From positions 148,836 through 212,835 of the forward strand of contig CAJUPW010000001.1 in NCBI GenBank assembly GCA_910588635.1: a DNA stretch of 64,000 nucleotides, written 5' to 3'. Positions 40,639-47,752 of this stretch are shown here, one piece after another. The stretch comes from an uncultured Oscillospiraceae bacterium (lineage in GTDB: Bacteria; Bacillota; Clostridia; Oscillospirales; Oscillospiraceae). Each line of letters opens with the position of its first letter. Position 1 is the stretch's first letter. The notes beneath the pieces are model-generated. The model ran no database searches. It had not been told where the DNA came from and was given only the letters and a program-made list of their open reading frames with translations. The position numbers and the translations under genes are program-made.

Positions 40639-41478
40639 ATGAAAAACCGTTCTTTAGAGGCCTCCCAGAAGCGGATGACCATTCTCACCTACGCGGCGCT
40701 GATTATCGGCTCCCTGATCATGATCTTCCCCTTTGTGTGGATGATCCTCACCAGCCTCAAAACCGTTCCCGAGAGCATGCAGGTGCCCCCCACCATCTTC
40801 CCCAAGGAGCTTGTCACCGGCAATTTCGGCGACGCCATGAAGAGCCTGCCCTTCCTGAAGCTGTACTTAAACACCGGCCTGCTCATCTTCTTCCGTGTCA
40901 TCTGCGCCGTGGCCTTCAGCTCCATGGCGGGCTACGCCTTCGCCATGCTGAACTTCCGGGGCAAGAAGCTGCTGTTCGGCATTGTGCTGGTGCAGATGTC
41001 CCTGCCCTCCCAGATTTTCATCATCCCCCAGTATCAGATGGTGGCCAAGATGGGCCTGGCCAACACCATCTTCGCTCTGGTCTTCCCCGGCATCGTCAGC
41101 GCCTTCGGCGTGTTCTTCCTGCGGCAGACCTACATGGGCATCCCCAAGGAGATCGGCGAGGCCGCCTACCTGGACGGCTGCAACCAGTGGCAGACCTTCT
41201 ATAAGGTCATGTTCCCCCTGACGGGCACCTCTGTAGCCGCCCTGACCATCTTTACCGCCGTCTTCGCGTACAGCGACCTGATGTGGCCCCTGGTGGTCAA
41301 CTCCGACCTGAACATGATGACCCTGTCCTCCGGCCTGGCCACTCTCCGCGGCCAGTTTACCACCAACTTCCCTGTGCTGATGGCGGGCTCTCTGCTGGCT
41401 ATGCTGCCCATGGTAATTCTCTACCTGATTTTCCAGCGCCAGTTCATCGAGGGCATCGCCTCCACCGGCGGCAAGTAA
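40639..41478 (+). CDS. Sugar ABC transporter permease (MalG/UgpE-type)
   Basis: 279 residues, six membrane helices, AAGGAGG before ATG 40639. MalG-type EAA loop EIGEAAYLDGCNQWQTFYKVMFPLT; C-terminal QRQFIEGIASTGGK is the conserved tail of this subunit. Forms the channel with the preceding permease. Confidence 0.92.
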   Translation: MKNRSLEASQKRMTILTYAALIIGSLIMIFPFVWMILTSLKTVPESMQVPPTIFPKELVTGNFGDAMKSLPFLKLYLNTGLLIFFRVICAVAFSSMAGYAFAMLNFRGKKLLFGIVLVQMSLPSQIFIIPQYQMVAKMGLANTIFALVFPGIVSAFGVFFLRQTYMGIPKEIGEAAYLDGCNQWQTFYKVMFPLTGTSVAALTIFTAVFAYSDLMWPLVVNSDLNMMTLSSGLATLRGQFTTNFPVLMAGSLLAMLPMVILYLIFQRQFIEGIASTGGK

Positions 41479-41495
41479 GCCCTCTCTCCTCCCTG

Positions 41496-41530
41496 AACAG
41501 CCCTGGTACGATCGAAATACCAGGGCTGTT
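41496..41530 (+). terminator. Hairpin after the permease genes
   Basis: Perfect 13-bp arms AACAGCCCTGGTA and TACCAGGGCTGTT with a nine-base loop; followed by CCCC rather than T, so likely a partial terminator before the GH36 gene. Confidence 0.7.
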
Positions 41531-41546
41531 CCCCTAAAAAATACCC

Positions 41547-41575
41547 TTGCCTTTTGGACGATAATCCCGTACAAT
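41547..41575 (+). promoter_or_regulatory. Promoter of the alpha-galactosidase gene
   Basis: TTGCCT (41547-41552) and TACAAT (41570-41575) are 17 bases apart. A long leader follows, holding a hairpin (TGGCGG/CCGCCA near 41610-41627) and two copies of CCGGCGAAAAA at 41665 and 41686, exactly 21 bases apart. Confidence 0.65.
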
Positions 41576-41769
41576 AGGGCTTGTTTGGAAAATGTCAATA
41601 CGCCCAAATGGCGGGTCTTTTTCCGCCATACCGCCCCAATTTTTCTTGAAATACATCCAGTATTCCGGCGAAAAATCGGGTTTGTCCGGCGAAAAAATCC
41701 CTTGCCATTGTGCATATTTCCATTTTTCAAACAGCGCCCATCCTGAGAAATTTCCTTGGGGGTATCCCT

Positions 41770-43941
41770 ATGATCCAAATTGACCGCCGGGTGTTTACGC
41801 TGCACACCCGAAACACCACCTACCAGATGAAAGCGGACGGACATCATGTGCTGCTTCACACCTACTACGGCCCCAGGGTCAGCGGAGAGGACCTGTCCTA
41901 CCTGATCCAATACGCCGACAGAGGGTTCTCGCCCAACCCGCAGGAGGCCGGAGATGACCGGACCTACTCCCTGGACACCCTGCCCCAGGAGTATTCCACC
42001 TGCGGCGGAGGGGACTTCCGCCTGCCCTCCATTGAATTTGAGCGGCCGGACGGCAGTCTGACCGCCGATCTGCGCTATGCCGGCCATGAGCTGCGGAAGG
42101 GCAAGTACGGCCTGCCCGGCCTGCCCGCCCTTTGGGGCGGGGACGAGTGGGAGACGCTGGTCGTCTTTATGGAGGACGCCGCCGCCCGGATGCGGGTGGA
42201 GCTGTATTACGGCGTATTGGAGCGGCACGATCTCATCACCCGGGCAGTCCGGGTGGTGAACCGGGGGGAAACGGCCGTCCGCTTGCGCCGGTGCGCCTCC
42301 ATGTGCCTGGATTTCCAGGGCGGGGACTTCGATTTCATCACCTTCGACGGCTGCCATACCCTGGAGCGCAATCTCAACCGCGCCCCGCTCCGCCCCGGCG
42401 TGCAGAGCGTGGAGAGCATCCGGGGAATGTCCAGCCACCACCACAACCCCTTTGTTATCCTCTGCGGGCAGAACGCGGACGAGGACCATGGCCTCTGCTA
42501 CGGGGCGGCGCTGGTGTACAGCGGGAACTTTCTGGCGGCGGCGGAGCGCACCCAGCTGGAGCACAACCGCCTGCTTCTGGGGATCAACCCCTATCATTTC
42601 TGCTGGACCCTGGAGCCGGGGGACAGCTTCACCGCGCCGGAGGCGGCTATGGTCTGCTCCCCCAACGGATTTGGTGAAATGAGCCGTCAATACCATCGGG
42701 CCATCCGGGAAAATCTGATTCACGACCCGCTCCAGGGCCGGGACCGCCCCGTGCTCATCAATAACTGGGAGGCCACCGAGGCCGATTTCGACGGAGAAAA
42801 GCTGCTGGAGATCGCCCGGGCCGCCGCCCCTCTGGGGATGGACCTGTTTGTCATGGACGACGGCTGGTTCGGCAGGCGGGACAACGACGCCAGCAGCCTG
42901 GGGGACTGGTACGTCAACGAGAAGAAGCTCCCCGGCGGGCTGGAGGCCCTGGTGCCCCGGATCAGGGCGCTGGGGATGTCCTTCGGCATCTGGATCGAGC
43001 CGGAGATGGTCAACGAGGACAGCGACCTCTACCGCGCTCACCCGGATTGGACTCTGGGCGTCCCCGGACGCCCCCGGACCCGGGGGCGGAGCCAGCTGGC
43101 GCTGGACTTCTCCCGGCGGGAGGTGCGGGACCACGTCTATGCCAGCATCAAAAAGGTGCTGGACGGCGCGGACATCTCCTATGTGAAATGGGATATGAAC
43201 CGCAGCCTCACCGACGTGTGGTCGGCCGCCCTGCCCTCCGACCGCCAGGGAGAGGTGTTCCACCGCTGCGTCCTGGGCGTCTATGAAATGCTGGACCGCC
43301 TGCGCGGGGACTATCCCCGTATGCTGATTGAGAGCTGCGCCGGGGGCGGCGGGCGGTTTGACCTGGGAATGCTGTACTACACCCCGCAGATCTGGTGCAG
43401 CGACAACACCGACGCCATCGACCGCCTAGCCATTCAGTACGGCACCTCCTTCTGCTACCCCGTGTCCGCCATGGGTTCCCACGTCTCCGCCGTGCCCAAC
43501 GCCCAGACCGGGCGCTCCGTCCCGCTGGAGACCCGGGGCGTGGCGGCCATGTCGGGCACCTTTGGCTATGAGATGGACCTGAGTCTGGCCGCGCCGGAGG
43601 ACAGAGCGCTGATTCGGAAGCAGACCGCGTTTTTTAAGGAACACGCCGGGCTGATCCAAAACGGGGATTACTACCGGCTCACCGGCCTTGGCGGGCCCTT
43701 CACCGCCTGGGAACAGGTTTCCCCGGACCACCGGGAGGCGCTGATATCCGTGGTGTACGGCGCCGCCCGTGCCGCCGCCCCGTTCCGCGCGCTGCGCCTC
43801 AAGGGTCTGGACCCGGCCCTTCGCTATCAGGTCAACGGCCAGGGCTCGTACCCCGGCGATGTGCTGATGCGCGCCGGCTGGCCTTTGCCGCCGCTCAGAG
43901 GGGACTATCCGGCGGTGCAGCTCTATTTGCAGGCGCTTTAG
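41770..43941 (+). CDS. GH36 alpha-galactosidase
   Basis: 723 residues, cytosolic (no signal peptide), normal length for bacterial GH36. A beta-supersandwich N-domain (about 1-320) is followed by a (beta/alpha)8 catalytic domain. The nucleophile Asp lies in YVKWDMNRSLTD and the acid/base Asp in WCSDNTDAIDR. Substrate-contact motifs include VMDDGWFGRRDND, FGIWIEPEMVNEDSDL and ESCAGGGGRFDLGMLYY. ATG 41770 has GGGGG upstream and removes an unlikely N-terminal extension. It hydrolyses terminal alpha-1,6-galactosyl residues of raffinose-family sugars or melibiose imported by the preceding transporter, releasing galactose. Confidence 0.95.
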   Translation: MIQIDRRVFTLHTRNTTYQMKADGHHVLLHTYYGPRVSGEDLSYLIQYADRGFSPNPQEAGDDRTYSLDTLPQEYSTCGGGDFRLPSIEFERPDGSLTADLRYAGHELRKGKYGLPGLPALWGGDEWETLVVFMEDAAARMRVELYYGVLERHDLITRAVRVVNRGETAVRLRRCASMCLDFQGGDFDFITFDGCHTLERNLNRAPLRPGVQSVESIRGMSSHHHNPFVILCGQNADEDHGLCYGAALVYSGNFLAAAERTQLEHNRLLLGINPYHFCWTLEPGDSFTAPEAAMVCSPNGFGEMSRQYHRAIRENLIHDPLQGRDRPVLINNWEATEADFDGEKLLEIARAAAPLGMDLFVMDDGWFGRRDNDASSLGDWYVNEKKLPGGLEALVPRIRALGMSFGIWIEPEMVNEDSDLYRAHPDWTLGVPGRPRTRGRSQLALDFSRREVRDHVYASIKKVLDGADISYVKWDMNRSLTDVWSAALPSDRQGEVFHRCVLGVYEMLDRLRGDYPRMLIESCAGGGGRFDLGMLYYTPQIWCSDNTDAIDRLAIQYGTSFCYPVSAMGSHVSAVPNAQTGRSVPLETRGVAAMSGTFGYEMDLSLAAPEDRALIRKQTAFFKEHAGLIQNGDYYRLTGLGGPFTAWEQVSPDHREALISVVYGAARAAAPFRALRLKGLDPALRYQVNGQGSYPGDVLMRAGWPLPPLRGDYPAVQLYLQAL

Positions 43942-43995
43942 CGCGCGGGCCGCGGCGCGGACCGGCCAAAGCCGGAAGAGTTAAAAAATATAGAA

Positions 43996-44032
43996 AAATC
44001 CCGCTGGAATCAAAGGATTCCGGCGGGATTCA
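43996..44032. terminator. Bidirectional terminator between GH36 and the MIO-less lyase operon
   Basis: 15-base arms (AATCCCGCTGGAATC against GATTCCGGCGGGATT, one wobble) with T-runs on both outer sides (CATTTTTTG on plus; TTTTTCTATA on minus). Serves the two convergent units. Confidence 0.9.
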
Positions 44033-44041
44033 TTTTTTGTC

Positions 44042-44296
44042 TCAGCGGCAGAATTCCGACTTGCGGAACAGGGAGCGGAGCAGGACAATCCAGCCCCAGG
44101 AGACCGACAGAGCGGGCAGGCAGGACAGCAGGACCGCCTTTACCGGGTGGATATCGGTAAAGCAGATGGGGCCGAAGAACATGACGAACAGCACCACCAT
44201 CATCACCAACAGGGTGATCTTCTCCCGGCGGGTGTTGGGGGGCGTAAGGAATATCTTTTTCAGGTCCATTTCCACTCTGACAGTCTCTTTTTTCAT
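44042..44296 (-). CDS. Small two-helix membrane protein of the BCCT/lyase operon
   Basis: 84 residues, two hydrophobic helices (about 27-45 and 52-72) flanked by basic residues, with no recognisable family. ATG 44296 comes one base after the lyase stop (TGATATG), so translation is coupled. It may be an accessory subunit for the BCCT transporter or an unrelated membrane protein; nothing in the sequence decides. Confidence 0.75.
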   Translation of the reverse strand: MKKETVRVEMDLKKIFLTPPNTRREKITLLVMMVVLFVMFFGPICFTDIHPVKAVLLSCLPALSVSWGWIVLLRSLFRKSEFCR

Positions 44297-44297
44297 A

Positions 44298-45830
44298 TCA
44301 GCTCAGCGCTCCTGTCACTTGTTCGGCCACCCGGATCAGCTCGCCCGAGTGGATAAAGTCCTTCAGGTACTCGATGTAGGGGTGGAGAAGCATATCCTTC
44401 TCCATCACCGGAACCGTTTTGCCGATCTCGGCCAGCACCGCCGCCGTGGCGGGGGCCCGGCTCACGTCCGGGTCCACGAACTGCTGCACCTCATAGACGC
44501 TGAGCAGCTCGATGGCCAGCATGTACTCCAGCTTCTCCGCCATAGGGCCTGACTTCTTGCAGGCATTGTAGCCCATGGCCACATAGTCCTCCTGGTTGCC
44601 GCAGGTGGGGGTGTTGTCAATGGTGGAGGGGGTGGCCAGCATCCGCATCTCGTTTAAAAGGCCGGCCTGGACGTACTGGGGGATCATCAGCCCGGAGTTG
44701 AGTCCCGGGTTCTTGATGCAGAAATAGGGGTAGCCGGACAGGGAGCCGTCCACAATGCGGTTGTTGCGCCGCTCGGACATCTTGGCCAGCCCCACCGCGG
44801 CGATGCAGGCGCTGTCCATCTCCATGCCCACATAGGCCGAGTCGGCGTTGCAGGCGGAGATCACGTCCTCGTTGCCCTTCTCCGGCCAGATGATGGGGTT
44901 GTCGCAGCAGGAGTTCATCTCGATCTCAATGGTCTTTTTTGCGTCCTCCAGAGTCTTCCGGGCCGCGCCGTGGAGTTGGGGGATGCACCGCAAGGAAAGA
45001 GCGTCCTGCACCCGTCCGCCCTCGTACTTCTTCATAATGCCCGACCCCTTCAGCATCTTCCGCACGTTCTCCGAGGCGTTGAGCTGGTCGGGGTGGGGCC
45101 GGACGGCCATCACCCGGGGGTCGAAGGCGTTGATGACCCCCTTCATGGCCTCCAGGGACATGGCCCCCACGATGTCGGCGGACTTGGCGGCCTTGAGCAT
45201 GTCGTACAGGGCCAGGGCGGCCATGGCGGTGGCCGAGGTGGTGCCTGACACCAGGGCCAGGCCCTCCTTGGAGCTGAGGGCCATAGGCTCCAGCCCGGCC
45301 CGCTTCAGGGCCTCCGCCCCCTCCAGCAGCTCGCCCCTGTAGTAGGCCTTGCCCTTGCCCAGCAGCACCAGGGCCATGTGGGCCTCGGGGGAGAGATAGC
45401 CCACGCTGCCGTCCCCGGGGGCCCAGGGGGTCAGGCCGGCGTTGAGGAAGTCCCGGTAGCGCTCCAGCACCGCCATGCGCACGCCGCTGTACCCCTGGCC
45501 GATGTTCTGCAGCACCATGAGCATGACGCCCCGCACCCGCTCGATGCTCAGCGGCTCGCCCACCGACACGGAGTGGGACAGGATGATATTCTCCTGGAGC
45601 TGGGCGGTGGACTCCTTGTCGATGGCCTTGGTGCACAGCGCCCCAAAGCCGGTGGTGACGCCGTACATCACCCGCTCCTCCTCCACCCACCGCTCCACCA
45701 GGGCCCGGGAGCGGTCCACCCGGGCGGCGTACTCGGGGGAAAACTCCACCTTCCGACCAAACCGGGCCACAGAGACGAAGTCCTCCAACGTGATGGGCTC
45801 GCCCAAAATCAAAGCTTTCATCTCTTCCAT
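44298..45830 (-). CDS. Histidine-ammonia-lyase homologue lacking the MIO triad (ergothionase-like candidate)
   Basis: 510 residues, clearly of the aromatic amino-acid lyase fold: YGVTTGFG with Tyr56, IILSHSVSVG with His86, LVSGTTSATAMAAL, NQEDYVAMG. Canonical enzymes read GSVGASGDLAPLAHM, where ASG cyclises to the MIO electrophile. Here the frame reads GSVGYLSPEAHM, so Ala-Ser-Gly is absent with three residues missing. The catalytic Tyr of the QDPYSLRC motif is also replaced (QDALSLRC). It therefore cannot work as an MIO ammonia-lyase. Ergothionase, a known MIO-free member of this fold, eliminates trimethylamine from ergothioneine. Co-transcription with a BCCT betaine transporter makes a trimethylammonium substrate likely. 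ATG 45830 has GAGG nine bases upstream. Automatic annotation as hutH would mislead. Confidence 0.88.
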   Translation of the reverse strand: MEEMKALILGEPITLEDFVSVARFGRKVEFSPEYAARVDRSRALVERWVEEERVMYGVTTGFGALCTKAIDKESTAQLQENIILSHSVSVGEPLSIERVRGVMLMVLQNIGQGYSGVRMAVLERYRDFLNAGLTPWAPGDGSVGYLSPEAHMALVLLGKGKAYYRGELLEGAEALKRAGLEPMALSSKEGLALVSGTTSATAMAALALYDMLKAAKSADIVGAMSLEAMKGVINAFDPRVMAVRPHPDQLNASENVRKMLKGSGIMKKYEGGRVQDALSLRCIPQLHGAARKTLEDAKKTIEIEMNSCCDNPIIWPEKGNEDVISACNADSAYVGMEMDSACIAAVGLAKMSERRNNRIVDGSLSGYPYFCIKNPGLNSGLMIPQYVQAGLLNEMRMLATPSTIDNTPTCGNQEDYVAMGYNACKKSGPMAEKLEYMLAIELLSVYEVQQFVDPDVSRAPATAAVLAEIGKTVPVMEKDMLLHPYIEYLKDFIHSGELIRVAEQVTGALS

Positions 45831-45845
45831 ATCACAATACCTCAA

Positions 45846-47423
45846 TTATGCCTCAATCTGATCCACGCTGTCCACAATGTCCTTCTTGGTCTCCGGGTCG
45901 AAGAAAAACACCTTGAACGCGGACACAACCTGGAAGATGAACACGACCAGCACCACAAAGCCGCCGCAGGCCGCCAGATACTTCACGCCGTCCACGCCCT
46001 GGGCGCCGCCGCCGAAGGCCACCATAATGCAGGCGATTACGCCGATGGACACGCCCCAGACGATCTTCTGCCAGATGGCCGGCTCCTCGTCGTGGCGGGC
46101 CCCCTTGGTGCACAGGGCGGCGATGGTGGTGGACATGGTGTCAGCCGTGGTGGAGAAGGCGGCGATCAGGGCCAGAATAATCACCGGAATGATAATCATG
46201 CCCAGGGGCACATTCTTTAAAAACTCCCACAGTCCGGCGGTGGCGCCGCCGTCCCGGATGGCGGCGATGATGTCGGCGCTGCCGCTCTTCTGCCACTCCA
46301 GGGCGGTGGAGCCCCACACGGAGAACCACACAAAACCGAAGGAGGCGGGCAGAATCCAGTTGACGATGAGGAACTGGCGCACGGTGCGGCCGTAGGCGAT
46401 GATGGCGAAGAAAATGCCCATCAGGGGGGCGTAGGCAATCCAGATGGCCCAGTCATACATGGTCCACCAGGTGACCAGGGCGGAGCCGCCCACGGTGTAG
46501 GGGTCAAAGCCCCACATCCAGAACCGGTCCAGCCAGTAGCCCAGGCCCACGTTGGCCATATTCAGGATGTAAATGGTGGGGCCGATGATGAACAGCAGAA
46601 TCAGCAGCACGTAGAAAATCTTGGAGGTCAGGCCGGCCAGCCACTTGATGCCCCTGTCGATGCCGGTGACCGAGGCGATGGTGAAGGTGATGGTGATGAT
46701 GGCGGTGAGGGCAAACCAGACAACAGGGCCCTGGGCGATTCCGTAGGCGGAGTAGAGCCCGGAGCCGATGAGAGCCAGACCGGCGCCCAGAGAGGAGGCC
46801 AGTCCCAGGGCAATGGCCAGCACGGACAACACGTCCACCAGCACCACCCAGATGCCCTTGGTCACCTTCTCCCCGAAAATGGGGGTGAGGGAGGCGGCCA
46901 CGGACAGCTCTTTTTTGCGGTTAAAGTACATATAGGCGATGAGCACGCCGGACAGCGCGTACATAGCGTAGGGGATGAAGGTCCAGTTATAGAAGCAGCG
47001 GCCCATAGAAAACAGCTCGGCCTCCTGGGTCAGAGGGGTGATGCCGTAGCCGTCCAGCTCGCCGTAGATGTTGCCGTAGTAGATAAGGACCTCGTTGACG
47101 CCGTAGGTGATAAGGCCTGTGGCGATGCCGCCGGTGAGGGTCATGGCAAACCAGGAGCCGAAGGAATGCTTGGCCTTGGCCTCCGGGCCGCCGAAGCGAA
47201 TCTTACCCACCTTGGTGAACATCAGCAGGCAGGCCAGCAGCAGAGTGACCATGGCCACGATCTGATACAGCCAGCCAAAGTTGCTCAGCGACCAGTCGAA
47301 CATGGCGTAGGTCACGCTGGTCAGCCAGGCGTTGTTCACAATGCCCAGCAGAGCCGCGCCGCCGATGACCACAAAGCAGGGGATGAATACGTTCCATCGG
47401 ATGGGCTTGTTTTCTTGTTTCAT
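45846..47423 (-). CDS. BCCT family betaine/carnitine-type transporter
   Basis: 525 residues, twelve membrane helices. BCCT marks: the glycine-rich stretch after WFAMTLTGGIATGLITYGV, TGIDRGIKWLAGLTS, the Trp-rich helix WWTMYDWAIWIAYAPLMGIFFA followed by YGRTVRQF, and STTADTMSTT. The Trp cluster forms the aromatic box for quaternary ammonium groups in this family. ATG 47423 has only a weak ribosome site. It is the first gene of the operon driven by a sigma-54 promoter 67 bases upstream; the lyase start follows its stop by 15 bases. Likely role: uptake of a betaine such as ergothioneine, hercynine or carnitine for cleavage by the downstream lyase. Confidence 0.92.
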   Translation of the reverse strand: MKQENKPIRWNVFIPCFVVIGGAALLGIVNNAWLTSVTYAMFDWSLSNFGWLYQIVAMVTLLLACLLMFTKVGKIRFGGPEAKAKHSFGSWFAMTLTGGIATGLITYGVNEVLIYYGNIYGELDGYGITPLTQEAELFSMGRCFYNWTFIPYAMYALSGVLIAYMYFNRKKELSVAASLTPIFGEKVTKGIWVVLVDVLSVLAIALGLASSLGAGLALIGSGLYSAYGIAQGPVVWFALTAIITITFTIASVTGIDRGIKWLAGLTSKIFYVLLILLFIIGPTIYILNMANVGLGYWLDRFWMWGFDPYTVGGSALVTWWTMYDWAIWIAYAPLMGIFFAIIAYGRTVRQFLIVNWILPASFGFVWFSVWGSTALEWQKSGSADIIAAIRDGGATAGLWEFLKNVPLGMIIIPVIILALIAAFSTTADTMSTTIAALCTKGARHDEEPAIWQKIVWGVSIGVIACIMVAFGGGAQGVDGVKYLAACGGFVVLVVFIFQVVSAFKVFFFDPETKKDIVDSVDQIEA

Positions 47424-47489
47424 GTTTCTCTACGTATGCGGCGCAGGGGGCCGCATACTCTCCTTTCTTTTCAGTCTGCCTGTATATAA

Positions 47490-47506
47490 AGCAATCGCCG
47501 GGCCAA
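47490..47506 (-). promoter_or_regulatory. Sigma-54 (-24/-12) promoter of the BCCT/lyase operon
   Basis: On the minus strand TTGGCCCGGCGATTGCT matches the sigma-54 consensus TTGGCACGNNNNTTGCT except A to C at one position, with the invariant GG and GC ten bases apart. The start site would fall near 47478, 55 bases before the BCCT gene. Confidence 0.85.
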
Positions 47507-47545
47507 CCAGAGGAAAATCGGGAAACGCTCCGAAATTTTGTGTTT

Positions 47546-47678
47546 TCTGCACCAAAACAGCACATTGAATTTGTGCAGATCCTCCACGCTCCAATCCAAT
47601 CTTCAGGACGCCCAGCTCCAGCGCCTTACCCAAAAGAGCAATTATATTTTGCATACCGCAAAATATAATTGCTCTTTT
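47546..47678. promoter_or_regulatory. Candidate upstream activator sites in the BCCT/regulator intergenic region
   Basis: Two inverted repeats lie upstream of the sigma-54 promoter. One has arms TCTGCAC (47546-47552) and GTGCAGA (47573-47579). The other is a perfect palindrome with 21-base AT-rich arms (47632-47652 and 47658-47678, five-base loop), abutting the -35 of the divergent regulator gene. Either is placed like an upstream activating sequence for the AAA+ activator. The second could instead fold as a terminator, but no gene ends there. Confidence 0.55.
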
Positions 47679-47680
47679 TC

Positions 47681-47709
47681 TTGACAGCTTCCGCTTTCAC
47701 CGCTAAACT
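47681..47709 (+). promoter_or_regulatory. Sigma-A promoter of the sigma-54 activator gene
   Basis: TTGACA (47681-47686) and TAAACT (47704-47709) are separated by 17 bases; the regulator start is 44 bases further on. Confidence 0.7.
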
Positions 47710-47752
47710 GACATTACCCGCCGCTTTATAACTTTCACAAGGAGGGCCCGCC

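Noticed and set aside
40867..43263. 798-residue minus-strand open frame opposite permease and GH36 genes
   Set aside because: Shadow frame; it crosses the promoter and terminator of the plus-strand genes and has no family features.
44298..45830. Plain annotation as histidine ammonia-lyase (hutH)
   Set aside because: The MIO-forming Ala-Ser-Gly and the catalytic Tyr are absent, and no other hut gene is nearby.
47632..47678. Perfect palindrome as a transcription terminator
   Set aside because: No gene ends there on either strand; divergent promoters flank it, so a regulator site is more likely, although termination cannot be excluded.
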